Below, piece after piece: positions 1 to 13,420 of a stretch of 32,422 bases of DNA. Source of the stretch: Streptomyces ossamyceticus (GTDB lineage: Bacteria > Actinomycetota > Actinomycetes > Streptomycetales > Streptomycetaceae). Every line of letters begins with the position of its first letter. Position 1 is the first letter of the stretch. The notes under the pieces are model-generated. The model did no database searches. It saw nothing but the letters and a program-made list of their open reading frames with translations, and was not told the origin of the DNA. The stretch lies in the NCBI RefSeq assembly GCF_001418475.1, contig NZ_LIQX01000104.1:1-32422 (forward strand), read 5' to 3'. A program made the translations under genes and the position numbers.

Positions 1-570
1 CGCCCGCTCCTTCTCCCCCACGGTCTCCCCCTCTCCCTCCGGAGCCTTCTTCGGCCAGATCGTGTAGGCGAGGGCGACCAGCCCGTGGATGCCGGCCGCG
101 CGGAGGGCCGCCCACTGGAACGACCTCAGCGACGCGACGTTCCCGTCGTCGCCCACGTACCAGACGGCCGCCTGGAGCAGGGCCAGCGCCACACCGGCCG
201 CCACCACGGTCCGCACCCAGAGGGCACCCTCGTGCCGGGCCCGCGCCGTGCCGTACTTCGGCGGCCCCACCGGCTTCGGCCCGCCCGCCAGGCGATGCGC
301 GGCATGGCCGTCCAGCCGGCGGATCATGTAGTGGCCGTAGCCCACGGTGAACCCGATGTAGAGCGCCGCCAGGCCGTGCTCCCAGCTCGGCTCCGCGCCG
401 TTCTTCAGGTCGATCGCGGTCACCACGAAGAGCACCAGCTCCAGCACGGGCTCGCACAGCAGCAGGACCACACTCGTCCGGCGCCACCTCAGCAGATAGC
501 GGACGGCCAGGGCGAGCGCCAGCAGCACCCAGAAACCGACCTCGCAGGCGATGATCAACGCGACGATCAC
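1..570 (-). CDS. Multi-pass integral membrane protein, 3' end outside the window
   Basis: The reading frame is open from a GTG at 570 to the window edge (190 codons), so the C-terminus is missing. A clear ribosome binding site (AGGAG, about 6 nt upstream) supports this start. The protein begins with a hydrophobic helix (VIVALIIACEVGFWVLLALA), followed by a second helix (VVLLLCEPVLELVLFVVTAI), a third near the conserved-looking GLAALYIGFTVGYGHYMIRR, and a fourth (VVAAGVALALLQAAVWYV). Charged loops and a polar Glu/Lys-rich tail follow. I recognise it only as one of the uncharacterised Streptomyces 4-TM proteins and assign no function. It is divergent from the sensor kinase gene, so the 150-bp gap between them must hold promoters for both. 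Confidence 0.75.
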   Translation of the reverse strand, partial: MIVALIIACEVGFWVLLALALAVRYLLRWRRTSVVLLLCEPVLELVLFVVTAIDLKNGAEPSWEHGLAALYIGFTVGYGHYMIRRLDGHAAHRLAGGPKPVGPPKYGTARARHEGALWVRTVVAAGVALALLQAAVWYVGDDGNVASLRSFQWAALRAAGIHGLVALAYTIWPKKAPEGEGETVGEKERA

Positions 571-722
571 GACTCGCTCCTCTCGTTCACCCTTCCAGGC
601 TCCCGACAGGGCCGGCCGGAATCGTCGTCGGCGATGACGAACCCGCGGTACATCGAAGGATGCAGTCCAGGACCGTCCCCGGGCATCAGGCGGCGAGCAG
701 CCGCGCCGTGTTGGATGGGGAC

Positions 723-1910
723 ATGGCCGTACGACCGCCCCGCCCGCACCCCTTCGACGTGCGCGCCGCCCTCGCCGGACTGCTCGGCGGCCTGCTGCTG
801 TGGGGGATCCATCTCGCGACCCGCCCGGCCCACGACCCGATCGTGCTGCTCGACGGCCGCTGGTGGATCCTGCTGCCCCTGGTCGTGACGGCGGCCTGCG
901 AAGCACTCCGCCGCACCCTGCCCCGCACCGCCCTGCTGGTCGGATGGGCCGCGCTGACGGTGGACACCATCACCCAGGGCAATCTGGTCACGCTGGTGAT
1001 GTTCACCGACCTGGTGTACGCGGCCGTGCTCTACGGCCCGCCCGCCACCGCCCGCCGCGTCCTGTGGGTCTCCGGTGTGCTCACGGTGGTCGGCACGGTC
1101 GTGCCGGTGGCGATCTGGCAGGTGCCGAAGGCGGTGCTGATCGGCGCGGTCATCGGTCTGGTCGCCTTCATGCCCGCGGCCACCGGCTGGATCGTCCGCA
1201 ACCACCGCGACGCCGCCGAGGCCGCCCGGCTCCGCGCCGAACAGACCGCGCTGCTCGCCGAGATGGACCGCGCCCAGGCCGTCGTGGGCGAACGGGCGCG
1301 CATGGCACGGGAGTTGCACGACCTGGTGGCCAACCATCTGTCCGCGATCGCGATCCACTCCACGGCCGCGCTCTCCCTCGACGACCCGGACACCTCCCGG
1401 CAGGCCCTCGGGGTCATTCGCGAGAACAGCGTCGAGGGCCTTGCCGAGATGCGCCGGCTGATCGGCATCCTCCGGGACACCGGCGGCGACAAGGAACCGG
1501 CCGCCGCCCCCACCCTCGACGGGGTCGGCGCCCTGGTCGACGGCGCCCGCACCAACGGCCTGGACGTCGTCCTCGACGCCGACCACGGCGATTCCCTGCC
1601 CACGCCCGTGGGCCTCGCGGCGTACCGCATCGTCCAGGAGTCCCTCACCAACGCCCTCAAGCACGCCTGCCCCGGCCGCGTCACGGTGACCCTGCGGCAA
1701 CCGAACGGCTCCCTCCACATCGCGGTGACCAGCCCGTACGGTGACCGGCACGGCCCGAGCGCCCCAGGATCGGGCGCCGGCCTGGTCGGCATGCGGGAGC
1801 GTGCCGCACTGCTGGACGGCACCTTCGAGGCGGGCCCCGAGAGCGCGGAGCACGGCAAGATCTGGGTCGTACGCGCCTGCCTCCCGGTCATCGAAGGAGA
1901 ACCCGCATGA
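723..1910 (+). CDS. chiS: Two-component sensor histidine kinase, NarL/LuxR-type (ChiS-like)
   Basis: A 395-residue membrane sensor kinase. About five hydrophobic helices occupy residues 15-155, with almost no extracytoplasmic domain. A coiled linker follows, then a HisKA_3 dimerisation box RARMARELHDLVANHLSAIA with the phospho-accepting His at 199. The HATPase_c domain has an N-box (YRIVQESLTNALKHA, about 301-315) and a G-box (GAGLVGMRER, about 351-360). The gene ends in an ATGA overlap with its response regulator and lies directly upstream of a chitinase gene. That arrangement matches the chiS-chiR-chiC loci described in several streptomycetes, so the symbol rests on context as well as family. 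The start is uncertain: ATG 723 has only a weak GGATGGGG before it, and ATG 660 or GTG 708 are in frame. Confidence 0.85.
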   Translation: MAVRPPRPHPFDVRAALAGLLGGLLLWGIHLATRPAHDPIVLLDGRWWILLPLVVTAACEALRRTLPRTALLVGWAALTVDTITQGNLVTLVMFTDLVYAAVLYGPPATARRVLWVSGVLTVVGTVVPVAIWQVPKAVLIGAVIGLVAFMPAATGWIVRNHRDAAEAARLRAEQTALLAEMDRAQAVVGERARMARELHDLVANHLSAIAIHSTAALSLDDPDTSRQALGVIRENSVEGLAEMRRLIGILRDTGGDKEPAAAPTLDGVGALVDGARTNGLDVVLDADHGDSLPTPVGLAAYRIVQESLTNALKHACPGRVTVTLRQPNGSLHIAVTSPYGDRHGPSAPGSGAGLVGMRERAALLDGTFEAGPESAEHGKIWVVRACLPVIEGEPA

Positions 1911-2548
1911 TCCGCGTCCTGGTCGCCGAGGACCAGTCCGCCGTACGCGCCGGGCTGGTCCTCATCCTGCGCAGCGCGCCCGACATCGAGGTCGTCGGCG
2001 AGGCGGCCGACGGGGAGCGGGCCGTGGCGCTCGCCCGGGAGCTGCGGCCCGACCTGGTGCTGATGGACGTGCAGATGCCGCGCCTCGACGGGGTGGCCGC
2101 GACCCGCCAGGTCGTCGCCGAGGGCCTGGCGGACGTCCTCGTCCTGACCACCTTCGACCTCGACGAGTACGTGTTCGGGGCGCTACGGGCGGGCGCCGCC
2201 GGGTTTCTGCTGAAGAACACCGAGGCGAAGGACCTGATCGCGGCCGTGCGGACGGTGGGGCGCGGCGAGGGCCTGATCGCCCCGGCCGTCACCCGGCGGC
2301 TGATCGCCGAGTTCGCCGCCGGGTCGGCCCGTGAGCCCTCGGTCGACCTCTCGGTGCTCGACGCGCTGACCCGACGGGAGCGCGAGGTGCTGTCCTGCCT
2401 GGGCGAAGGGCTGCCCAACGCGGAGATCGCGGTGCGGCTCGACATGGCGGAGGCGACGGTGAAGACCCATGTGAGCCGGCTCCTTGGCAAGCTCGACCTG
2501 CGCAGCCGTGTCCAGGCGGCCGTGCTGGCCCAGGAACTGGGGATCTGA
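1907..2548 (+). CDS. chiR: LuxR/NarL-family response regulator (ChiR-like)
   Basis: A 213-residue regulator. The receiver domain (1-120) has the acidic pair E8-D9, phospho-acceptor D54 in LVLMDVQMPRLDG, T82 and K103. The C-terminal LuxR-type helix-turn-helix runs over about 147-207, with the signature LTRREREVLSCLGEGLPNAEIA. AAGGAG about 8 nt before ATG 1907 lies inside the end of the kinase gene, so the pair is translationally coupled. By family it is phosphorylated by the upstream kinase and binds DNA as a dimer. By locus it is the presumed regulator of the adjacent chitinase gene, as reported for chiR in S. coelicolor. A partner promoter site for it cannot be told apart from the DasR-type repeats by eye. 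Confidence 0.9.
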   Translation: MIRVLVAEDQSAVRAGLVLILRSAPDIEVVGEAADGERAVALARELRPDLVLMDVQMPRLDGVAATRQVVAEGLADVLVLTTFDLDEYVFGALRAGAAGFLLKNTEAKDLIAAVRTVGRGEGLIAPAVTRRLIAEFAAGSAREPSVDLSVLDALTRREREVLSCLGEGLPNAEIAVRLDMAEATVKTHVSRLLGKLDLRSRVQAAVLAQELGI

Positions 2549-2599
2549 CCCGCCGGAGGGGTGTCCGGCGGCCCTCGGGCGGGCTGCCCGGCGTCGCGC

Positions 2600-2615
2600 A
2601 CTGGTCCAGACCCAT
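2600..2615 (+). promoter_or_regulatory. DasR-responsive element (dre) 1, chiC promoter
   Basis: ACTGGTCCAGACCCAT matches the published DasR consensus ACTGGTCTAGACCACT at 13 of 16 positions. It contains the first 12-bp repeat TGGTCCAGACCC and ends on the first base of the -35 hexamer. DasR is the GntR-family GlcNAc-responsive repressor, so occupancy here should block the promoter until GlcNAc-6-P or GlcN-6-P accumulates. The assignment is by motif only. Confidence 0.75.
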
Positions 2616-2643
2616 TGACCTATGGTCCAGACCTTTCTATTCT
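2615..2643 (+). promoter_or_regulatory. Vegetative-type promoter of the chitinase gene
   Basis: TTGACC (2615-2620) and TATTCT (2638-2643) are separated by 17 bp, which is close to the HrdB-type consensus. Transcription would start near 2650, giving a leader of about 50 nt before the chiC ATG at 2700. Confidence 0.75.
2621..2636 (+). promoter_or_regulatory. DasR-responsive element (dre) 2, chiC promoter
   Basis: A second copy of the 12-bp repeat, TGGTCCAGACCT at 2623-2634, lies exactly 21 bp (two helical turns) after the first, inside the -35/-10 spacer. Paired 12-bp direct repeats over the RNA polymerase site are the hallmark described for Streptomyces chitinase promoters such as chi63. Confidence 0.75.
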
Positions 2644-2699
2644 CGCCGCACTGCGCCACGTCATGCTCATGCTCACGACACCCCACAAGGAGGCGCGTC

Positions 2700-4532
<1,833 letters not shown>

Positions 4533-4565
4533 CCGGCTGAGAAAGATCAGGCGACGTTGACGCTC

Positions 4566-4586
4566 CCCCCGGAATCCGTCCGGGGG
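4566..4586 (+). terminator. Hairpin after chiC
   Basis: CCCCCGGA and TCCGGGGG pair around a 5-nt loop, 33 nt after the chitinase stop codon. It has no U-tract. It stands immediately before a second, much longer hairpin. Confidence 0.6.
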
Positions 4587-4588
4587 AC

Positions 4589-4643
4589 CCCCACCCAGAG
4601 AGTGAATGTGGCTACGCCACGTTCACTCTCTGTCCGGGTGGGG
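4589..4643. terminator. Bidirectional terminator overlapping the 3' end of the DUF2550 gene
   Basis: A 16-bp stem (4597-4612 with 4616-4631, loop TAC, one G-T pair) is extended by a further 8 bp (4589-4596 with 4636-4643) past a 4-nt bulge. It lies between two convergent genes. Its right arm is coding sequence: it encodes the last residues and stop codon (4612-4614) of the minus-strand membrane protein. Confidence 0.8.
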
Positions 4644-5064
4644 CTGCCTCCAGCCACGCGAGGAAACCGGTCAGCGCGTCCTCGCTCATCGCCAGCTCCA
4701 GACGCGTGCCCCGGTGGAGACAGACCAGGATGATGTCGTCGGGCAGGAGCACCAGCTCCTCACCGTCCGGGGTGCGGCGGCCGGCCACCTCGATCGCCGA
4801 GCGTTCCAGGACACGGCGCGGGCGGGGCGAGTACGAGAAGATCCGGAACCATTCGATGCGGTCCCCGTTGTAGCGGGCGATGCCGTAGCCCCAGCCCTTG
4901 CCCTTCTCCTCGCCGCCCACAGGCTTCTCCGGGGCGTCCCACCGCAGGCTGCAGTTGAAGGTTCCACCGGAGCGCTGGATGAGTCGGCGGCGCAGTCCGA
5001 AGACGACGAGCCCCACCACCACGAGCGCGATCACCGACCCGCACACAGTCAGAGCGAGGACCAT
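4612..5064 (-). CDS. DUF2550 family membrane-anchored protein
   Basis: A 150-residue protein with one N-terminal transmembrane helix (MVLALTVCGSVIALVVVGLVVFGL) and a cytoplasmic domain. The domain contains the family-like stretches TFNCSLRWDAPEK, WGYGIARYNGDRIEWFRIFS and ELAMSEDALTGFLAWLEAAP. This family lies next to the ATP synthase operon in many actinobacteria and has no known function. ATG 5064 is preferred because GGAGG lies 9 nt upstream; GTG 5070 is only 3 nt from the same site. It is separated from atpC by the operon terminator, so it is probably transcribed on its own. Confidence 0.85.
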   Translation of the reverse strand: MVLALTVCGSVIALVVVGLVVFGLRRRLIQRSGGTFNCSLRWDAPEKPVGGEEKGKGWGYGIARYNGDRIEWFRIFSYSPRPRRVLERSAIEVAGRRTPDGEELVLLPDDIILVCLHRGTRLELAMSEDALTGFLAWLEAAPPGQRVNVA

Positions 5065-5120
5065 CGACACCGACCTCCTCGTCTCCTAGGTAATGGAACG
5101 TAAAAAACACCCGTATTCAC

Positions 5121-5172
5121 CTCAGCCGCGGCCGGATCAGGATGTTTCCATCCAGACCCGGCCGCGGCTGAG
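5121..5172 (-). terminator. Intrinsic terminator of the ATP synthase operon
   Basis: A perfect 15-bp stem (5121-5135 with 5158-5172). Its loop contains a second small hairpin (5140-5144 with 5149-5153). Reading the minus strand, a TTTTTT run follows about 14 nt after the stem. It lies 25 bp downstream of the atpC stop codon and just before the DUF2550 start. Confidence 0.85.
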
Positions 5173-5197
5173 ACACAGCATCACACGGCGCACCCGT

Positions 5198-5572
5198 TCA
5201 GCGCGCCGACACCGTCCGCAGTCGGACGTCCGCGCGGCGCTCGGCGGCGGCGTCGCCCTCCGCCTTCGCCCGCTCCAGCTCGCGCTCCACGCGCTGGACA
5301 TCGATCTCGTCGGCCAGCTCGGCGACCTCGGCCAGCAGGGACAGCTTGTTGTCCGCGAACGAGATGAAACCGCCGTGCACGGCGACGACGACGGTGCCGC
5401 CCTCACTCGTACGGATGGTCACGGGGCCCGACTCCAGCACACCGAGCAGCGGCTGGTGACCGGGCATGACGCCGATGTCGCCGGACGTGGTGCGTGCGAC
5501 GACCAGGGTGGCCTGGCCCGACCAGACCTCTCGGTCGGCCGCGACCAGCGCGACGTGCAGCTCAGCAGCCAA
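5198..5572 (-). CDS. atpC: ATP synthase F1 subunit epsilon
   Basis: A 124-residue central-stalk subunit that couples rotation of the gamma-c ring to catalysis and can inhibit ATP hydrolysis. The N-terminal beta-sandwich (1-85) includes the family stretch SGDIGVMPGHQPLLGVLESGPV. The C-terminal helical hairpin (about 90-120) is Glu/Arg-rich. The start is TTG 5572 with GAGGAG 5 nt upstream; the frame continues upstream to other starts, but the family begins at this residue (AAELHVALVAADREVWSG). It is the last gene of the operon and is separated from atpD by an unusually long gap with two hairpins. Confidence 0.95.
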   Translation of the reverse strand: MAAELHVALVAADREVWSGQATLVVARTTSGDIGVMPGHQPLLGVLESGPVTIRTSEGGTVVVAVHGGFISFADNKLSLLAEVAELADEIDVQRVERELERAKAEGDAAAERRADVRLRTVSAR

Positions 5573-5590
5573 GGTGGCTCCTCGGGTCAC

Positions 5591-5612
5591 CACCCGGCGG
5601 TTCCGCCGGGTG
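5591..5612 (-). other. Hairpin just upstream of atpC
   Basis: CACCCGGCG and CGCCGGGTG pair around GTTC, ending 18 nt before the TTG start of atpC. It probably affects mRNA stability or read-through between atpD and atpC. Confidence 0.5.
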
Positions 5613-5642
5613 TTGGGTTCAATTCTAGAGGGAGTACAGAGA

Positions 5643-5679
5643 GGGGCGGGACGCACCCCTAGAGGTGTGGTCTCGCCCC
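5643..5679 (-). other. Imperfect hairpin in the atpD-atpC gap
   Basis: GGGGCG (5643-5648) pairs with CGCCCC (5674-5679), with an imperfect inner stem closing around CACC...GGTG. It starts about 25 nt after the atpD stop and has no U-tract, so it is more likely an attenuator or processing site than a full terminator. Confidence 0.45.
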
Positions 5680-5703
5680 CCACTGTTCACGAGTCGCCGG
5701 GCG

Positions 5704-8054
<2,351 letters not shown>

Positions 8055-8075
8055 GAGTCAGGTCCCTTCCTTACG

Positions 8076-9674
8076 TCACTTGGAGACGTTGACGGCCGCC
8101 GGAGCGTCCTCGCCGAGCAGCTTGCCGTCCGCGGTCTCGAACTGCTTCTTGAAGTCGGCGATCGCGTCCGCGATGGCGGTCAGCGTGTCGTCCGAGAGCT
8201 TGCCGCCCTCCTTGATGGAGGTCATGAGGCCCTGCTCCTTGCGGTGCAGGTACTCCAGCAGCTCCTTCTCGAAGCGGCGGATGTCGGCGACCGGAACGTC
8301 GTCCATCTTGCCGGTGGTGCCGGCCCACACGGAGACGACCTGGTCCTCGGTGGACATCGGCTCGTACTGGTTCTGCTTCAGCAGCTCGACCATGCGCTGG
8401 CCGCGCTCCAGCTGCGCCTTCGACGCGGCGTCCAGGTCGGAACCGAAGGCGGCGAACGCCTCCAGCTCACGGAACTGGGCGAGGTCCACGCGCAGACGAC
8501 CGGAGACCTGCTTCATCGCCTTGTGCTGGGCGGAACCACCGACTCGGGAGACGGAGATACCGACGTTCAGCGCGGGACGCTGACCGGCGTTGAAGAGGTC
8601 CGACTCCAGGAAGCACTGGCCGTCGGTGATGGAGATGACGTTGGTCGGGATGAACGCCGAGACGTCGTTGGCCTTCGTCTCGACGATCGGCAGACCGGTC
8701 ATCGAGCCCGCGCCCATCTCGTCGGAGAGCTTCGCGCAGCGCTCCAGCAGACGGGAGTGCAGGTAGAAGACGTCACCCGGGTAGGCCTCACGGCCCGGCG
8801 GGCGGCGCAGCAGCAGGGACACGGCGCGGTAGGCGTCGGCCTGCTTCGAGAGGTCGTCGAAGATGATGAGGACGTGCTTGCCCTCGTACATCCACTGCTG
8901 GCCGATGGCCGAACCGGTGTACGGCGCAAGGTACTTGAAGCCGGCCGGGTCGGACGCCGGGGCGGCGACGATCGTCGTGTACTCGAGCGCGCCGTTCTCC
9001 TCCAGCGCACGGCGGACCGACGCGATGGTCGAGCCCTTCTGGCCGATGGCGACGTAGACGCAGCGGACCTGCTTCTTCGGGTCGCCAGAGCGCCAGTTGT
9101 CACGCTGGTTGATGATCGTGTCGACGGCCAGGGCGGTCTTGCCGGTCTGACGGTCACCGATGATCAGCTGACGCTGGCCACGGCCGATCGGGGTCATCGC
9201 GTCGACGGCCTTGTAGCCGGTCTCCATCGGCTCGTGCACCGACTTACGGGCCATGACGCCCGGAGCCTGCAGCTCAAGGGCGCGACGACCGCTGGTCTCG
9301 ATCTCGCCGAGGCCATCGATCGGGTTGCCGAGCGGGTCGACGACGCGGCCGAGGTAGCCCTCGCCCACGGCGACCGACAGGACCTCGCCGGTACGGGTGA
9401 CCGGCTGACCCTCCTCGATGCCGCTGAACTCACCGAGGACGATGGCGCCGATCTCGCGCTCTTCCAGGTTCAGCGCGAGGCCGAGGGTGCCGTCCTCGAA
9501 CTTCAGCAGTTCGTTGGCCATGGCCGAGGGAAGACCCTCGACCTTCGCGATGCCGTCGCCGGCAAGGGTGACCGTACCGACCTCCTCGCGCGAGGCCGCG
9601 TCCGGCTTGTACGACTGGACGAAGTTCTCCAGCGCGTCCCGGATCTCCTCCGGCCGGATCGTGAGCTCCGCCAT
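8076..9674 (-). CDS. atpA: ATP synthase F1 subunit alpha
   Basis: A 532-residue non-catalytic nucleotide-binding subunit. It starts [20 protein letters not shown], has Walker A GDRQTGKT at 173-180 and the alpha-subunit signature [17 protein letters not shown]. The frame is open for another 31 codons upstream, but the family begins at ATG 9674, which has AGGG about 8 nt before it. The 127-bp gap to atpH contains a small hairpin. The C-terminal tail past residue 510 ([20 protein letters not shown]) is typical of the high-GC Gram-positive version. Confidence 0.97.
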   Translation of the reverse strand: MAELTIRPEEIRDALENFVQSYKPDAASREEVGTVTLAGDGIAKVEGLPSAMANELLKFEDGTLGLALNLEEREIGAIVLGEFSGIEEGQPVTRTGEVLSVAVGEGYLGRVVDPLGNPIDGLGEIETSGRRALELQAPGVMARKSVHEPMETGYKAVDAMTPIGRGQRQLIIGDRQTGKTALAVDTIINQRDNWRSGDPKKQVRCVYVAIGQKGSTIASVRRALEENGALEYTTIVAAPASDPAGFKYLAPYTGSAIGQQWMYEGKHVLIIFDDLSKQADAYRAVSLLLRRPPGREAYPGDVFYLHSRLLERCAKLSDEMGAGSMTGLPIVETKANDVSAFIPTNVISITDGQCFLESDLFNAGQRPALNVGISVSRVGGSAQHKAMKQVSGRLRVDLAQFRELEAFAAFGSDLDAASKAQLERGQRMVELLKQNQYEPMSTEDQVVSVWAGTTGKMDDVPVADIRRFEKELLEYLHRKEQGLMTSIKEGGKLSDDTLTAIADAIADFKKQFETADGKLLGEDAPAAVNVSK

Positions 9675-9758
9675 CTGGGTTCCCTGCTCTCCTTGTTGGG
9701 CCCGAAGTTTCAACTTGGGGGGATGGGGACTCCCCCTCATAGAAGGTGAATCCTCTGC

Positions 9759-9776
9759 ACGGCCCAACCGGGCCGT
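9759..9776 (-). other. Intercistronic hairpin between atpH and atpA
   Basis: ACGGCCC and GGGCCGT pair around AACC, about 25 nt after the atpH stop codon. It has no U-tract. This is the only atp gap upstream of atpA with an obvious stem, and it may protect or process the mRNA ahead of atpA. Confidence 0.4.
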
Positions 9777-9801
9777 AGGTACGTACTGCGTATGAAGTTG
9801 C

Positions 9802-10617
9802 TCAGCTCGCCAGACGGCGGCCGGCGTCCTCGAGTCGGTCCGCGATCGAACCGTTGATGATCTCGTCGCCGACCTGCACCCGGATCCCGCCGAGGACGCC
9901 GGGGTCCACGTCGAGGTTGAGGTGCATTGGGCGGCCGTAGAGCTTCGCCAGGGCGGCGCCGAGGCGCTGCTTCTGGGTGTCGCTCAGCGGAACCGCCGAG
10001 GTGACGACGGCGACCATGCGGTTGCGACGCTCGGCGGCGAGCTTGGACAGGGACTCGAGTCCCGCCTCCAGGCTACGTCCCCGCGGCGCGGTCACAAGGC
10101 GCGTCACCAGACGCTCGGTGGTGGCCTTGGCACGGCCGCCGAGCAGGCTGCGGAGCAGCTCGCCCTTGGCAGACGCGCCCGCGGCGCGGTCGGTCAGCGC
10201 GGACCGCAGCCCGGTGTTCGAGGCGACGATCCGGCCGAACCGGAACAGCTCGTCCTCGACGTCGTCGAGCGTGCCCGACGTCTGCGCGGCGGTGAGGTCG
10301 GCCAGGGCGGCCAGCTCCTCCAGCGCGTCCACCAGGTCGCGCGACTGCGACCACCGGGAACGCACCAGACCCGCGACCACGTCGGCGGTGGTCCCGCTGA
10401 CCTGGCCACCGAGGATGCGCCCGGCCAGTTCGGCCTTGGCCTCGCCGGCCTGCGCCGGGTCGGTGAGGACCCGACGCAGCGACACCTCGCGGTCGAGCAG
10501 CGCGGTGACGGCGGCCAGCTCGTCGGCGAGCGCGGCCGCGTCCACGGACGTGGAGTCCGTCAGCGCGTCGAGACGCTCACGTGCGGCTGCCAGGGCCTCG
10601 CGGCTCGCTCCGTTCAT
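9802..10617 (-). CDS. atpH: ATP synthase F1 subunit delta, long form with duplicated N-terminal domain
   Basis: A 271-residue peripheral-stalk subunit linking F1 to the b subunits. The C-terminal part carries the OSCP/delta signature [33 protein letters not shown]. It is about 90 residues longer than the usual 175-180. The extra length is an internal repeat: residues 47-105 ([18 protein letters not shown]...LGG..TT...LV) align with 137-194 ([18 protein letters not shown]...LGG..TT...LV). Its start codon forms an ATGA overlap with the end of atpF. Long delta forms are usual in actinobacteria. Confidence 0.95.
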   Translation of the reverse strand: MNGASREALAAARERLDALTDSTSVDAAALADELAAVTALLDREVSLRRVLTDPAQAGEAKAELAGRILGGQVSGTTADVVAGLVRSRWSQSRDLVDALEELAALADLTAAQTSGTLDDVEDELFRFGRIVASNTGLRSALTDRAAGASAKGELLRSLLGGRAKATTERLVTRLVTAPRGRSLEAGLESLSKLAAERRNRMVAVVTSAVPLSDTQKQRLGAALAKLYGRPMHLNLDVDPGVLGGIRVQVGDEIINGSIADRLEDAGRRLAS

Positions 10618-11159
10618 CGCGTCGCCTCGGCCTTCTCCTCGAGGTCGTCGAGGAAGCGGTCGATGACGCGGCTCTGCCGGGCGTGGTCCTCGAGGGACTC
10701 ACCGACGAGCTTGCCGGCCAGGTCGGTGGCGAGCTTGCCGACGTCCTGACGCAGCGCGGAAGCGGCGGCCTTGCGGTCGGCCTCGATCTGGGCGTGACCG
10801 GCGGCGACGATCTCCTCACGCTGCCGCTGGCCCTCGGCGCGCATCTCGGCGATGAGCGCGGCGCCCTGCTCCTGCGCCTCCTGGCGCAGTCGCGCGGCCT
10901 CGTGCCGGGCCTCGGCGAGCTGAGCCTTGTACTGCTCAAGCACGCTCTGGGCTTCGGTCTGCGCGGCCTCAGCCTTCTCGATACCGCCCTCGATGGCCTC
11001 GCGACGCTCTTCCAGAACCTTGTTGATGTTCGGGAGGAGCTTCTTGGCGAGGAAGCCGAAGACGATGACGAAGGCGATCAGGCCGATGACGAGCTCGGGG
11101 ATCGGCGGGATGAGGGGGTTTTCGGCCTCCCCACCAGCCGCCAGGTTAACCAGGCTCAT
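10614..11159 (-). CDS. atpF: ATP synthase Fo subunit b
   Basis: A 181-residue stator subunit. One transmembrane helix (about 21-43, PELVIGLIAFVIVFGFLAKK) is followed by a long, highly charged right-handed coiled coil (about 50-160, rich in Ala, Glu, Arg and Gln) that forms the peripheral stalk, and a C-terminal delta-binding tail. The Met start at 11159 lies 41 bp after atpE. The 3' end overlaps atpH by 4 nt (ATGA). Confidence 0.96.
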   Translation of the reverse strand: MSLVNLAAGGEAENPLIPPIPELVIGLIAFVIVFGFLAKKLLPNINKVLEERREAIEGGIEKAEAAQTEAQSVLEQYKAQLAEARHEAARLRQEAQEQGAALIAEMRAEGQRQREEIVAAGHAQIEADRKAAASALRQDVGKLATDLAGKLVGESLEDHARQSRVIDRFLDDLEEKAEATR

Positions 11160-11200
11160 ATCAGTGCCTTCCGTCTAAAGGGGCGGTCCGACGAACCTGG

Positions 11201-12345
<1,145 letters not shown>

Positions 12346-12570
12346 CGCGGGCTCCTTCAGCGTGGCGCATGGGTACGGCAACCTCGTTGTGTCGGCGCGG
12401 CACGCAGCCGCGGGTCGGCACTGGACTGGTGTTACGGATGTGGGGGCGGCTGTGGGGCATCGAGCCTCGCACTAGGGCAGGCGTCAGCTCGATCGCCCGC
12501 GCCCGCGATGCCGCAGTTGGCACCGGACGATAGCAGGATCTCCTGCGGTCACTTATCCCGCCCCTACCCC

Positions 12571-13008
12571 TCACGAAGAGTGCCCCGATTTTTCGGGCTT
12601 GTTGCCCGTGGAGGAATCGGGTTCGACGTAGAGGACCTTGGCCTTCATGTGGGCGCGCGTCTGTGCGCCGATCCACACGAGGGTGGTGGCGACGAGCGTG
12701 AACGCGAAGGCGCGAGGGTGGAAGAGCGTGGTGTTCTTGAACGCTGCCAGGAAGATGAACAGCAGCAGAATTTGAGCCGCGTAGAGCATCAGGCCCATCG
12801 CCTGGAACAGATGAGGAAGCGATTTGGCAGTGCGCTGCAGAACGTAGAGCCCGATTCCCATGAAGAGGATCGTGATCACCGCGGCGACAATGGCGCCGAC
12901 CGCCCCCTTGCCCCCGACGACCACACCGCTGATGACTGCGGCGATCGCGCCGGCGGCAGCCGTGGGCACGGCGGCCTGAAGGAGGATCCGGGCGTCATTG
13001 GACGGCAT
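12571..13008 (-). CDS. atpI: ATP synthase assembly protein I
   Basis: A 145-residue membrane protein with four hydrophobic helices (about 8-30, 38-58, 70-92, 100-120) and a polar, Lys/Glu-rich C-terminus. In other bacteria AtpI helps assemble the c ring or acts in magnesium supply. Sequence conservation is low and the call rests on its first position in the operon plus its topology. ATG 13008 (MPSNDARILLQAAVPTAA) is preferred because GGAG lies 8 nt upstream; an ATG 13 codons upstream has no ribosome binding site. It is followed by a 225-bp gap before atpB. Confidence 0.85.
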   Translation of the reverse strand: MPSNDARILLQAAVPTAAAGAIAAVISGVVVGGKGAVGAIVAAVITILFMGIGLYVLQRTAKSLPHLFQAMGLMLYAAQILLLFIFLAAFKNTTLFHPRAFAFTLVATTLVWIGAQTRAHMKAKVLYVEPDSSTGNKPEKSGHSS

Positions 13009-13349
13009 GGCGGCAACTCCGCTTACTAAGGGGGCAGGTGTCGTCATGGACGAGCGTAGTCCCCGGGGGCGAGCGGAATTCTCACGCCGCTGGACCGTCG
13101 CACTGCGGTCCTTCGGCTCCATCCGGGGTTCTCGTGAACCGTATCACAAACTATTTGATGAGGTCTTTACCTGAATGGTGTGCACGGCGTCACACATGAG
13201 GATGAAGGCGCCCGTCTGTGCAAAATCAGTGCCGACTTGTCTGGTATAAGGAGGGTTTGCCCTCCCAGGTTCTTGCATGCCATCGGCAAAGGCTTAGTCA
13301 GATTCTTACCTTGGCGTCAGCGGCGAGCGGACCACCGCCCCCACACGAC
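13009..13349 (-). promoter_or_regulatory. Leader and promoter region of the atp operon
   Basis: A gene-free stretch upstream of atpI, much more AT-rich than its surroundings at 13140-13320, so it should hold the operon promoter. A TGATAC (minus strand, about 13142-13147) is a possible -10, but I see no convincing -35. Two small inverted repeats are present: GGTTC/GAACC at 13127-13140 and GGAGGG/CCCTCC at 13250-13265 (loop TTTG). Confidence 0.45.
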
Positions 13350-13397
13350 GGACGGCCCGGGAACGCGTGTGGTGTGCCACGCGTCCCCGGGCCGTCC
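13350..13397 (-). terminator. Terminator of the small secreted protein gene
   Basis: A long stem of 12 bp (13350-13361 with 13386-13397) plus 7 bp (13363-13369 with 13378-13384) with a single mismatch and an 8-nt loop. It lies 23 nt after the stop codon at 13421. It has no clear U-tract, as is common in Streptomyces. It insulates the atp promoter from upstream transcription. Confidence 0.8.
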
Positions 13398-13420
13398 GGA
13401 CTTGCTCCCGCGGAGCAGGG

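Noticed and set aside
12382..12570. A small gene between atpI and atpB
   Set aside because: Frames here are Arg-rich with no ribosome binding site or motif; this is best read as intercistronic spacer.
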